Positions 9,888 through 17,974 of a stretch of 64,000 bases of DNA are shown piece by piece. Under the pieces are notes generated by a model. That model was not told the origin of the DNA and searched no databases. It worked only from the letters and a program-made list of their open reading frames with translations. The stretch comes from Lachnospiraceae bacterium (GTDB lineage: Bacteria; Bacillota; Clostridia; Lachnospirales; Lachnospiraceae): contig JAMPFQ010000018.1 in NCBI GenBank assembly GCA_023664345.1, forward strand, positions 18,285 to 82,284, given 5' to 3'. The number at the start of each line of letters is the position of its first letter. Position 1 is the stretch's first letter. The translations under genes and the position numbers were made by a program.

Positions 9888-9972
9888 TATCTCCACACTA
9901 CAGCAATTTTTGCAACATATCAAGCAATATATGCGCTTTTCATGCATTTTATTTTCCTGTACAGTGGAGATA
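9888..9972. promoter_or_regulatory. Inverted repeat in the araC-uxuA control region
   Basis: TATCTCCACACTACAG (9888-9903) and CTGTACAGTGGAGATA (9957-9972) are inverted repeats with 14 of 16 matches, 53 bases apart. The right arm overlaps a TATAAA at 9970-9975, a likely -10 of uxuA with no good -35. Two matching half-sites flanking the divergent promoters fit binding by the adjacent AraC-type protein. Confidence 0.6.
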
Positions 9973-9997
9973 TAAATTCAGAACAGGAGGTTCCATC

Positions 9998-11068
9998 ATG
10001 CAGATGACTTTGCGCTGGTACGGCAGCAGGTACGACACCGTAACTTTGAAACAGATCCGGCAGATTCCCGGCGTCACAGGGGTCATTTCCACCCTTTACG
10101 GCACAAAACCCGGCGAGGCATGGGAGACAGCAGACATCCTGGCGTTAAAAAAGGAGATTGAGGACGCCGGATTACAGCTTGCGGGCATTGAGAGCGTGAA
10201 TATCCATGATGCCATCAAGGTAGGCACTCCCGACAGGGAGCAGTATATCGACAATTATATCACCACCCTGGAACGTCTGGGACAGGCCGATATCCATATG
10301 GTATGCTACAACTTCATGCCCGTCTTCGACTGGACCAGGACGGAACTGGCAAGGGTGCGCCCCGACGGCTCCACCGTGCTGGCTTACACCCAGGAGGCGG
10401 TGGACGCCCTGAACCCCGAGGATATGTTCGCCTCAATAAGCGGCGATTCCAACGGCTCAATCCTGCCCGGCTGGGAGCCCGAGCGCATGGAACATATCAG
10501 GGAACTGTTCGAGATGTACAGAGATGTGGACGATGAGAAGCTGTTTGCCAACCTGAAATATTTCCTGGAGCGCATCATGCCGGTCTGCGACAAATACGAC
10601 ATCAACATGGCCATCCATCCCGACGATCCCGCCTGGAGCGTGTTCGGTCTGCCCCGCATCATCATCAACAAGGAAAACATCCTGCGGATGATGAAGATGG
10701 TGGACGATCCCCACAATGGCGTCACATTCTGCTCCGGCTCCTACGGCACCAACCTGGAGAACGACCTGCCCGATATGATCCGTTCTTTAAAAGGCAGGAT
10801 CCACTTTGCCCATGTGCGCAACCTGAAGTTCAACTCTCCCACGGATTTCGAGGAATCCGCCCATCTCTCCAGCGACGGCACTTTCGATATGTATGAGATC
10901 ATGCTGGCGCTGTACGACATCGGCTTCACCGGCCCCATCCGCCCCGACCATGGACGCATGATCTGGGACGAGGTGGCGATGCCCGGATACGGACTCTACG
11001 ACAGGGCGCTGGGCGCGGCCTATTTAAACGGGCTGTGGGAAGCGATCGAGAAGCAGCACAGGAAATAA
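9998..11068 (+). CDS. uxuA: Mannonate dehydratase
   Basis: UxuA dehydrates D-mannonate to 2-keto-3-deoxygluconate in hexuronate catabolism, in the cytoplasm. The start at 9998 has AGGAGG seven bases upstream; a longer in-frame ATG at 9809 lacks one and lies in the promoter region. The 356-residue protein has the UxuA barrel with LRWYGSRYDTV at the N-terminus, AIHPDDPAWSVFGLPRI, GVTFCSGSYG, HFAHVRNLKF and GPIRPDHGRM, whose His, Cys and Asp residues form the metal site. Next is the fructuronate reductase gene, giving the last two steps from fructuronate to KDG. Isomerase UxaC, KDG kinase and aldolase are not in this window. Confidence 0.95.
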   Translation: MQMTLRWYGSRYDTVTLKQIRQIPGVTGVISTLYGTKPGEAWETADILALKKEIEDAGLQLAGIESVNIHDAIKVGTPDREQYIDNYITTLERLGQADIHMVCYNFMPVFDWTRTELARVRPDGSTVLAYTQEAVDALNPEDMFASISGDSNGSILPGWEPERMEHIRELFEMYRDVDDEKLFANLKYFLERIMPVCDKYDINMAIHPDDPAWSVFGLPRIIINKENILRMMKMVDDPHNGVTFCSGSYGTNLENDLPDMIRSLKGRIHFAHVRNLKFNSPTDFEESAHLSSDGTFDMYEIMLALYDIGFTGPIRPDHGRMIWDEVAMPGYGLYDRALGAAYLNGLWEAIEKQHRK

Positions 11069-11152
11069 GAAAGAAGCAAAGAACCACAAACATTGTGCCT
11101 GCGGCAGCACATGCCGGGAATCCGCAGGCTACGGAAAGGCATGGTCATTATC

Positions 11153-12769
11153 ATGAAACTGACATTAAAAGGCTTACAGGCCCAGCGTGCCGATTATGAG
11201 GCGGCAGGCTACAGACTTCCATCCTTCGACTATGAAGCCATAAAGAAAAACACTTACGAGCACCCCGTCTGGATCCACTTCGGCGCAGGCAATATCTTCC
11301 GCGCCTTTCATGCAAATGTAGTGCAGAACCTGTTGAACGACGGCATCATGGACACCGGGCTCATCGCTGCGGAGGGCTATGATTACGAAATTATCGAGAA
11401 GAGCAACCGTCCCCACGACAACCTGTCCATCCTTGCCACCCTGAAAGCGGACAATACCGTGGAAAAGACCCTGGTAGCAAGCATTATGGAATCCCTGATC
11501 CTGGACAGCGGCAATGAAAAGGAATTTGCCCGCTTACGGGAAATCTTCGCCGCGCCCTCCCTGCAGATGGCAAGCTTTACCATCACGGAAAAGGGCTACG
11601 CCGTCACTGACGCAAGAGGCAGCGTGCTTCCCGCCATTGCGGCTGACTTTGAAAAGGGCCCCGAAAAGCCCGACAGCTATCTGGGCAAGGTGGTATCCCT
11701 GTTATACCATCGCTATGAAAACGGCAGACTGCCCCTGGCCATGGTCAGCATGGACAACTGCTCCCACAACGGCGATAAGCTGCAGGCCGCGGTACTGGCC
11801 TTTGCCGACGCATGGTGCGAAAAAGGCCTGGCGGAACAGGGCTTCCTGGCCTATGTGAAAGACGCCTCCAAAGTCTCTTTCCCCTGGACCATGATCGACA
11901 AGATCACTCCCAGGCCGGACGCCAAGGTGGAAGCCATGCTGGCACAGGACGGCATGGAGGAACTGGACGCCGTGGTCACCTCCAAAAATACCTACATCGC
12001 GCCTTTCGTCAATGCGGAAGAATGTGAATATCTGGTCATCGAGGACGCGTTCCCTAACGGCAGGCCTCCCCTGGAAAAGGGCGGCATCATCTACACGGAC
12101 AGGGAGACTGTGGACAAGGTGGAGAAGATGAAAGTCTGCACCTGCTTAAATCCCCTCCACACCGCCTTGGCTGTTTACGGATGCCTGCTGGGCTACACCC
12201 TGATCTTTGAGGAGATGAAAAATCCCCTGTTAAAGAAGATGGTGGAAACCATCGGCTACAAGGAGGGACTTCCCGTGGTGGCAGATCCCGGCATCCTTGA
12301 TCCAAAAGAGTTTATCGATCAGGTGGTAAATGTGCGCATCCCCAATCCTTTCATGCCGGACACCCCTCAGAGGATCGCCACCGACACCTCCCAGAAGCTT
12401 GCCATCCGCTTCGGCGAGACCATCAAGGCTTACGAGAGATCTTCCAAACTGCATACAGCCGACTTAAAGCTGATTCCTCTGGTATTCGCGGGCTGGCTGC
12501 GCTACCTCATGGGCGTGGATGACAAGGGTAATGTTTTCACCCCCAGTTCCGACCCCCTGCTGGAAACCGCCGGCGCTTATGTAAAGGATCTCAAGCTGTC
12601 AGACGAACCCAAGGACTTAAGCACACTGGATACGCTCCTCTCCAATGAAAAAATATTCGGTGTGGATCTGGTGAAGATCGGGATGGCTGAAACCGTGAAA
12701 GGATATTTTGCGGAGTTGTCCGCCGGAACCGGCGCTGTGGAAGCTGTTCTGGAGAAATATGTGATATAA
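11153..12769 (+). CDS. uxuB: Fructuronate reductase (mannitol dehydrogenase family)
   Basis: This NAD-dependent enzyme interconverts D-fructuronate and D-mannonate. The protein of 538 residues has the Rossmann motif WIHFGAGNIFRAFHA near residue 40, the family signature VSMDNCSHNGDKL, FPWTMIDKITP and the catalytic Lys region NPLHTALAVYGCLLG. The start is uncertain: GGAAAGG lies 14 bases before the ATG at 11153 but only two bases before an in-frame ATG at 11141. The 11153 start agrees with the usual family N-terminus. It lies 84 bases after uxuA on the same strand. No terminator is evident before the convergent gene at 12793. Confidence 0.93.
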   Translation: MKLTLKGLQAQRADYEAAGYRLPSFDYEAIKKNTYEHPVWIHFGAGNIFRAFHANVVQNLLNDGIMDTGLIAAEGYDYEIIEKSNRPHDNLSILATLKADNTVEKTLVASIMESLILDSGNEKEFARLREIFAAPSLQMASFTITEKGYAVTDARGSVLPAIAADFEKGPEKPDSYLGKVVSLLYHRYENGRLPLAMVSMDNCSHNGDKLQAAVLAFADAWCEKGLAEQGFLAYVKDASKVSFPWTMIDKITPRPDAKVEAMLAQDGMEELDAVVTSKNTYIAPFVNAEECEYLVIEDAFPNGRPPLEKGGIIYTDRETVDKVEKMKVCTCLNPLHTALAVYGCLLGYTLIFEEMKNPLLKKMVETIGYKEGLPVVADPGILDPKEFIDQVVNVRIPNPFMPDTPQRIATDTSQKLAIRFGETIKAYERSSKLHTADLKLIPLVFAGWLRYLMGVDDKGNVFTPSSDPLLETAGAYVKDLKLSDEPKDLSTLDTLLSNEKIFGVDLVKIGMAETVKGYFAELSAGTGAVEAVLEKYVI

Positions 12770-12792
12770 GGAATACGGAGCCGGGCTGCAGC

Positions 12793-14409
12793 CTACAGCA
12801 GACTCTCCAGCACCCCCTGCAGCCCTTTCTCCGCATAGATTCCCTTATAATAATTCACCTCATCCATGATCAGGTCGTCGATCACACGCATTCCAAGCAG
12901 TTCCACCGGCGCTTTGTCATCCGTCATAAGATAGCTTCCCGCCTCATAGGCCGCAAGCCCTCCGGATACTCTCGCCATCATATCCGTCAGTTCCTGGTTC
13001 TCCAGCTTCTCCAGCCCCGCCGCCAGGTTGTCCGTCATGGCTCCATTATCGGAGGCAAACAGTTCCCGGTTGGTGGAACCCTGCACGTCAATGGTATATA
13101 CATGGTCAAAAACGGAAGCGATGGTGTCGGCCAGGTACTGATTGATATTGCCCTCTTCCCTGCCCCGCATGTTCATGTTCACCACCATGACGCCATCCTC
13201 CGCCAGGTGCTCCTTTACCAGCGTGAAAAATTCCACCGAGGACATCTGGAACGGGATCGTGATATCCTGATAGGCGTCCACCATGATCACGTCATATTTC
13301 TCGTCCACCGCGTTCAGATACGCCCTGCCGTCATAGGTGGTCACAGGCACCGATTCGGGCAGTTCAAAATAAGTCCGCGCCAAATCCGTGATCTTCTCAT
13401 CGATCTCCACGCCCTCTATCTCCATTTCCCCGAAATAACGGCTGCACTGTGTGGCATAAGTCCCCGTGCCCATGCCCAGGATCAGCACGCTGCAGTCGCC
13501 GGGCTGCTCCCGCCCCGCCATCAGCGGCGCAGCCATGGCATAGTCATAATACATCCCCGTCAGGGCCTGCTCTTTCACCAGCACGGACTGCACCCCGAAA
13601 AGCACATTGGTGGACAGAATCACCCTGCGGCTGTCCTCTTTTACCTGCAGATAATTATAGATCGATTCTCCCTCATAGGTCAGATTGCGCTCCCAGAAAG
13701 CGAAACTGTCAGAAGCCCCAAGGCCGCAGCATGACAGGAACAGGACCAAAGCCGCCGCGCTTTTCCCTTTTCCCGCCCTGCTGCTGATAAAATACACAAG
13801 GCACAGCGCCAGCAGGATCCCTGCGAAGATCAGGAACGTCACGGAAGTCCCCACCGCTGGTATGGTGATAAAGGTGGGCACGAAAGTGCCGATGATGCTC
13901 CCGATGGTGTTGAAAGCGCCCAATGTCCCCACGATCTTGCCGCTGTCCTCCAGGCTGTCCACGGAATACTTTGCCAGCGAGGGCGTCACAGTGCCCAGCA
14001 GGAACAGAGGGAACACAAAAATGACCATGCACGCCGCAAACGCCGCCCATATCAGGAAATTGCTGTTCACCGCCAGGATCAGCAACGCCGAAATGCCAAG
14101 GATGATATATTTTCCCACCACCGGTATGGCTGCGATCCATATGGCGGCGATCAGGATCCTCCCGTAGAGCCTGTCCGGATCCGGCTTTTTGTCCGCGCTC
14201 CTGCCCCCGTAGAGATTTCCCAGCGCCATAGCGATCATGATGGTGCCGATGATGATGGTCCAGACGATCTGGGAAGAACTGAAATAGGGCGCCAGAAGCC
14301 TGCTTGCCCCAAGCTCCACCGCCATCACGGACATTCCTGCGAAAAATTCCGTCAGATATAAAAACAACCTGTTTTTCAAGATAGGTGATCTCTTTACAGC
14401 TTCTGCCAT
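12793..14409 (-). CDS. Membrane-fused spermidine synthase-like protein
   Basis: About 538 residues. The N-terminal ~220 residues have about seven membrane segments (start LYLTEFFAGMSVMAVELGASRLLAPYF). The C-terminal ~300 residues form a spermidine-synthase-type Rossmann methyltransferase fold: VLILGMGTGTYATQC (nucleotide loop), MEIEGVEIDEKI with the acidic ribose-binding residue, DGRAYL and YDVIMVDAYQ. Such fused MFS/SpeE proteins are common and mostly uncharacterised; whether it makes a polyamine is not shown. It begins 16 bases inside the end of the aminotransferase gene, with AGGAGG upstream, so the two are coupled. Confidence 0.85.
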   Translation of the reverse strand: MAEAVKRSPILKNRLFLYLTEFFAGMSVMAVELGASRLLAPYFSSSQIVWTIIIGTIMIAMALGNLYGGRSADKKPDPDRLYGRILIAAIWIAAIPVVGKYIILGISALLILAVNSNFLIWAAFAACMVIFVFPLFLLGTVTPSLAKYSVDSLEDSGKIVGTLGAFNTIGSIIGTFVPTFITIPAVGTSVTFLIFAGILLALCLVYFISSRAGKGKSAAALVLFLSCCGLGASDSFAFWERNLTYEGESIYNYLQVKEDSRRVILSTNVLFGVQSVLVKEQALTGMYYDYAMAAPLMAGREQPGDCSVLILGMGTGTYATQCSRYFGEMEIEGVEIDEKITDLARTYFELPESVPVTTYDGRAYLNAVDEKYDVIMVDAYQDITIPFQMSSVEFFTLVKEHLAEDGVMVVNMNMRGREEGNINQYLADTIASVFDHVYTIDVQGSTNRELFASDNGAMTDNLAAGLEKLENQELTDMMARVSGGLAAYEAGSYLMTDDKAPVELLGMRVIDDLIMDEVNYYKGIYAEKGLQGVLESLL

Positions 14410-15440
14410 GTCTCAATGAGCCTCCTGTTTTCCTTTCTGGTGCGCACGGCGATCCTGAAATACTTATTGGACAGATTTCTGAAATTGCCGCAGCTTCGAA
14501 TCAATATTCCCTCCTGCTGCAGACGACTGGCAAGGTCAGGCCTCGCCTGGAAGAGGATAAAGTTGGCATGGGTGGGATACACCTTGTCCGCCAGCCCGTC
14601 CCTGAGGGCGTCGCAGAGATAAGTGCGCTCCCTGGCGATCAGCATCCTTGTCTTTTCCACATACTCCTTATCCTGCAGGGCCGCCACACCTGCCAGCTGG
14701 GCAGGCAAAGAAGTGTTCCAGGGCTGCATGCTGTTGCGCACCGCGCTCAAGATAGTGCTGTTGCCACTGATCATATAGCCCAGCCGCATGCCCGGCATAC
14801 CGAACAGCTTAGTGAAAGCCCGGAGCACGATCAGCCTGGAGAAGCGGCCCATCATCCGCTTCATGCTGTAATTTTCCTCATCCGGCAGAAAAGGCAGGAA
14901 ACACTCGTCCACACAGAGCCATGTTCCAGTGGCCTCGCACTTTGCAGCGATCCGGAACAACAGAGACTGCTCCGTCATCTGCCCCGTGGGATTATTGGGA
15001 TTGCAGATGAACACGATGTCCGTATCCTCTTCAATGGCCGCCAGAATGGAATCCGGCGTATGGAAGCAGTCCCTCTCTTTCAGGTCCACAAACTCCGTCT
15101 GACCGCCCACCGCCTGTACCGCTTTCGCGTACTCCTGGAAAGTAGGCGCCAGCGTGAGGCACTTTTTCGGCTTCACCGCCACGCAGAGGGAATAGATCAG
15201 TTCCGCCGAACCGTTTCCCAGCAGTACATTTTCCGGGTGGACTTTCTCCCACACCGCCAATTCCCGGCAAAGTTCCTCCCCCCGATGATCGGGGTAGCGG
15301 CCCGACAGCTTGACTCCCCTGACCGCCTCGCCGATACTCCGCCTGGGCATGCCAAGGGGATTGCTGTTCACGGAGAAATCCAGCGCCACCGGATTATGAT
15401 AAACATCCCCGCCATGTAAATATTCTGATCTCTCTTTCAT
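14394..15440 (-). CDS. PLP aminotransferase, CobD/HisC type
   Basis: The start is the ATG at 15440, with AGGAGG eight bases upstream. The 348-residue protein is a class I/II fold-type I PLP enzyme: LDFSVNSNPLG at the N-terminus, GNGSAELIY (phosphate-binding), ICNPNNPTGQ, VDECFLPF, and the PLP Lys in RAFTKLFGMPGMRLGY. LHGGD near the start is typical of clostridial proteins labelled threonine-phosphate decarboxylase (CobD). No other cobalamin genes are nearby, so histidinol-phosphate-type transamination is equally possible. It is translationally coupled to the spermidine-synthase-like gene. Confidence 0.85.
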   Translation of the reverse strand: MKERSEYLHGGDVYHNPVALDFSVNSNPLGMPRRSIGEAVRGVKLSGRYPDHRGEELCRELAVWEKVHPENVLLGNGSAELIYSLCVAVKPKKCLTLAPTFQEYAKAVQAVGGQTEFVDLKERDCFHTPDSILAAIEEDTDIVFICNPNNPTGQMTEQSLLFRIAAKCEATGTWLCVDECFLPFLPDEENYSMKRMMGRFSRLIVLRAFTKLFGMPGMRLGYMISGNSTILSAVRNSMQPWNTSLPAQLAGVAALQDKEYVEKTRMLIARERTYLCDALRDGLADKVYPTHANFILFQARPDLASRLQQEGILIRSCGNFRNLSNKYFRIAVRTRKENRRLIETWQKL

Positions 15441-15503
15441 GCCGTTTCCCTCCTGTTCCCGCATTTTCTCTTTACCGTGTCTTATAATCTCAGCGCCAGT
15501 ATG

Positions 15504-15532
15504 AATATAAGTCCCATAAAACGGACTTTAAA
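15504..15532 (-). promoter_or_regulatory. Candidate promoter with palindromic spacer
   Basis: TTTAAA (15527-15532) and TATATT (15504-15509) are 17 bases apart, about 65 bases before the aminotransferase start. The spacer contains AAGTCC-N8-GGACTT, a small perfect inverted repeat that could be an operator. Confidence 0.4.
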
Positions 15533-15692
15533 CAGCGTCCCTTTTTTAGTATTCAATCTGATGTTCCCCAGAAAACCACATTCTCTTTACTTCCATGAAA
15601 CACCCTTCTGTCACCATATATCATACACCATCTGCGGCATGAAAGCAAACCATACTGGCTGCCCCCCCGCTCTTCCTGACTCTGCACGCCCG

Positions 15693-16145
15693 CTACGCCC
15701 GTCTCTTCAACAGTCTTTTCACCGCCGCCACAGCCAGGCTTACAGGCCGCCTTACCGGTCTCATGAAAAGCCATATGGCGCAGGGAATCCTGTAACGCAG
15801 CATCCTGACATCTATCTCTCTTCCGTTTTTTATCAGAACGGTCATTTTCCCTTTGATCTGTTCCGGCCGCAGGGGACCCTCAATCTCTGTCTGGTTATCT
15901 CCCACCATAAAGAATCCTTTTTCGTCCTTTCTGTAGATCCTGTGAATCACCAGGATACTCTGCTCACGCCGGTACAACGCCACATCCCCGCGTTTCAGCT
16001 TCGCGGTATCCGCTTTCTGCACGATCACTTCGTCCCTTCCCGGTACGATCACAGGATACATGCTGTAACCCCGGGGCTTTATCTGCACCGCACTGCCCGA
16101 TTCCAGCAGTTCTTCAATATTCTGTTCCTGTATCTCTTTCCCCAT
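15693..16145 (-). CDS. S24/S26-type peptidase, likely peptide-maturation protease
   Basis: The start is the ATG at 16145, seven bases after GAGG, giving 150 residues. It has the signal-peptidase/LexA-like core: GYSMYPVIVPGRDEVIV, whose Ser28 is the usual nucleophile, KRGDVALYRRE, then VIHRI with His68, and FFMVGDNQ. The Ser/His pair resembles SipW/archaeal-type enzymes rather than the Ser/Lys pair of typical bacterial enzymes. A C-terminal hydrophobic basic segment (IPCAIWLFMRPVRRPVSLAVAAV) may dock at the membrane. It follows the Cys-rich small peptide gene on the same strand, past an attenuating hairpin. I infer that it removes the leader of that peptide. Confidence 0.8.
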   Translation of the reverse strand: MGKEIQEQNIEELLESGSAVQIKPRGYSMYPVIVPGRDEVIVQKADTAKLKRGDVALYRREQSILVIHRIYRKDEKGFFMVGDNQTEIEGPLRPEQIKGKMTVLIKNGREIDVRMLRYRIPCAIWLFMRPVRRPVSLAVAAVKRLLKRRA

Positions 16146-16263
16146 TCCGGTTCCTCGCTCCAAAAATTTCCTCCGATCATCAGTGCACGGCATCGACTTT
16201 CACCCACTCTGACAGTACTGCAGAGACCGCCCGCGCTTCCGAAAAAGATTCGCTGTTTTCCTG

Positions 16264-16301
16264 CATAAAGAAAGCAGGATAGTATAAGGCTACCCTGCTT
16301 T
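16264..16301 (-). terminator. Terminator/attenuator after precursor gene
   Basis: On the minus strand AAAGCAGG pairs perfectly with CCTGCTTT over a 15-base loop, followed by CTTTATG. It sits between the small peptide gene and the peptidase gene. The weak U tract suggests partial read-through, which would give much more peptide message than peptidase message. Confidence 0.65.
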
Positions 16302-16321
16302 TACAGCCTACAGTATCAGAA

Positions 16322-16555
16322 TCATTGCTTCAAAGGCATGCCATCCGGACATCCTGCAAAATCCTCTTGATAATTCTTGCCTTCGGACTGTGTACCGCCT
16401 GATGCAGAACATGCCTGGCAGGTATCTCTGCCCGGATTACAATCGGTAAAGCCAAACCTGCATCTTACTTCCCCTTCCGCAGCCCCGCTTGCGGCAAAAA
16501 CACCCTCTGCCTTCTCATTCATCGTGACAACAACCGGTTTCACATACTCTCCCAT
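16322..16555 (-). CDS. Cys-rich small peptide, candidate RiPP precursor
   Basis: A GGAGAA ribosome site lies six bases before the ATG at 16555; the longer upstream frame is not needed. The 77-residue product has a leader-like N-terminus, MGEYVKPVVVTMNEKAEGVF, followed by AASGA. The YVKP...EGVxAASG pattern is one I recall from Clo7bot-like and related small Cys-rich peptides of Lachnospiraceae. The C-terminal part has five cysteines (32, 39, 46, 49, 69) and many Gly, Ser, Thr and Asp residues. No export signal is present, consistent with leader-guided export by the nearby ABC transporter. The gene is divergent from the PqqD-kinase and transporter genes. The precursor role is inferred from context. 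Confidence 0.7.
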   Translation of the reverse strand: MGEYVKPVVVTMNEKAEGVFAASGAAEGEVRCRFGFTDCNPGRDTCQACSASGGTQSEGKNYQEDFAGCPDGMPLKQ

Positions 16556-16702
16556 CTTTAGTTCTCCTTTCCCAATACAAAAATATCTTATCAATAACGC
16601 ACCTGTATATGTGTCTGACAAAATTATTATAGCTACGCTTTCTTTTGTTTGTCAAGTATCACGGATATTTTTTTCATACTTATGGATTTTTGTCGTATAA
16701 AC

Positions 16703-16711
16703 TGATATAAT
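16703..16711 (+). promoter_or_regulatory. Extended -10 promoter for the PqqD-kinase/ABC unit
   Basis: TGATATAAT (TG at 16703, TATAAT at 16706-16711) is a consensus extended -10. There is no good -35. It lies 70 bases before the small upstream frame at 16781. Confidence 0.55.
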
Positions 16712-16780
16712 GTCCCCTGAAACAACAGCGAGATGGCATGTGAACCTGCCAGGGAACCCATAATTCTGAATAAAGGAGAA

Positions 16781-16810
16781 ATGCGCGGACAGCGCACGTC
16801 GCAAACATGA
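16781..16810 (+). CDS. Nine-codon upstream reading frame
   Basis: AAAGGAG directly precedes an ATG that opens the frame MRGQRTSQT and stops at TGA overlapping the ATG of the next gene (ATGA). The next gene has no ribosome site of its own, so translation is probably coupled through this leader peptide. Alternatively the small hairpin TGCGC-GGACA-GCGCA at 16782-16796 brings the ribosome site closer to the ATG at 16807. Confidence 0.4.
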   Translation: MRGQRTSQT

Positions 16811-17964
16811 TCCGGACTTCTGACGACTATATTTTACGCAGCTTTCACGGCACAGACTATCTGATACCCATCGGTCAAAAGATTGCCCTGGGGCGTCCCT
16901 GTCTTGAACTGAACGAAAGCGGCGTCCTTCTTTGGAACGCAGTCAAATCCGGCGTACCGGAACACCAGCTGGAAGACATGCTCCGGAAACGCTTCCCTAC
17001 CGACAGTACAGCGGAAGCAGACATAGCGGGAGATGCAGGGGCATTTATCTCTCGGCTGATTCAGGTCGGCGCCTTGACTGACGACCGGAACCTTCCCACG
17101 CCTCCCTGCAGATACTTCCGCATTGCAGGACTGTCCATCGCATTCACCGGGCATACCCCCTGTCTCCATGATTCTCTCTCTGCTTTTGCAGGTGATGCAT
17201 GCGATGAGATCTTGCAGCGCTGGATTCTCCGACCGCTCATATTTATGCCTGCTTTCTCCGGAGAGATCATTATCAACAACAGGCAGCTCACTCTCTTTTT
17301 GTGCGAAGAATATTACATCCTCATGTTTCCGGAAAATAAACATCTGCTGATGAGCAGGATATCAAAAGATGGGAGCGCCGCAGAATTTTATTACGACCAC
17401 CTTGTCACAGATGACGCCAGAACAGAACTTTTTTACGGTATGCGAAACGCTTTTCTGATCATGGCACAGAATAACGGTCTCTTCGCCCTCCATTCCGCAT
17501 CCGTTGATTACGGCGGCATGGCATGGCTGTTTTCCGGCAAATCCGGCATGGGGAAATCCACGCATACAGCGTTATGGAACAGTCTCTATCATGTGGAGAT
17601 CATCAACGGGGACATTAACCTGATCGGTATGGAAGATGGGGAACCCATGGTATATGGCACTCCATGGTGCGGCACATCCGGGATCTTTTCCCCGAAAACA
17701 TACCGACTGGGAGGCGTTGTGCTGCTGGTACAGTCAGCCCGGAATGAAGTACAGGAACTTTCGGAGGGACTCCGTCAGCTGCTCCTGTTTCAACGACTTA
17801 TTTCACCCACATGGTTTGCCTGGCAGGTGGATAAAAACCTGGAGTTCGCCGATCGGCTGCAGCAGCAGGTAAAAGTATGCAGGCTGTTGTGCACTCCTCT
17901 TCCCGAAGCCGTGCAGGTCATGAAATCATATATCGATTCCTTGCCTGAAAATCATAACTGTTGA
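16807..17964 (+). CDS. PqqD domain fused to HPr kinase-like domain
   Basis: 385 residues. The N-terminal ~90 residues match PqqD/RRE-type peptide-recognition domains (YLIPIGQKIALGRPCLELNESGVLLWNAV, then SRLIQVGAL). Residues ~225-385 match the HPr-kinase/PEPCK-like kinase fold: LFALHSASV with His229, P-loop FSGKSGMGKSTH (~243-253), INGDINLI with Asp269, and GTPWCGTSG. Stand-alone HPr-kinase homologues phosphorylate the C-terminus of some lasso peptides such as paeninodin. Here recognition and kinase domains are fused, which suggests a leader-binding peptide kinase. Its likely substrate is the Cys-rich peptide at 16322. It is ten bases before the ABC exporter gene. The function is inferred. Confidence 0.8.
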   Translation: MIRTSDDYILRSFHGTDYLIPIGQKIALGRPCLELNESGVLLWNAVKSGVPEHQLEDMLRKRFPTDSTAEADIAGDAGAFISRLIQVGALTDDRNLPTPPCRYFRIAGLSIAFTGHTPCLHDSLSAFAGDACDEILQRWILRPLIFMPAFSGEIIINNRQLTLFLCEEYYILMFPENKHLLMSRISKDGSAAEFYYDHLVTDDARTELFYGMRNAFLIMAQNNGLFALHSASVDYGGMAWLFSGKSGMGKSTHTALWNSLYHVEIINGDINLIGMEDGEPMVYGTPWCGTSGIFSPKTYRLGGVVLLVQSARNEVQELSEGLRQLLLFQRLISPTWFAWQVDKNLEFADRLQQQVKVCRLLCTPLPEAVQVMKSYIDSLPENHNC

Positions 17965-17974
17965 CGAGGTTGCT

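Noticed and set aside
14394-15440. Part of a cobalamin synthesis operon (CobD)
   Set aside because: No other cob/cbi gene is nearby, so only the fold-level assignment is kept.
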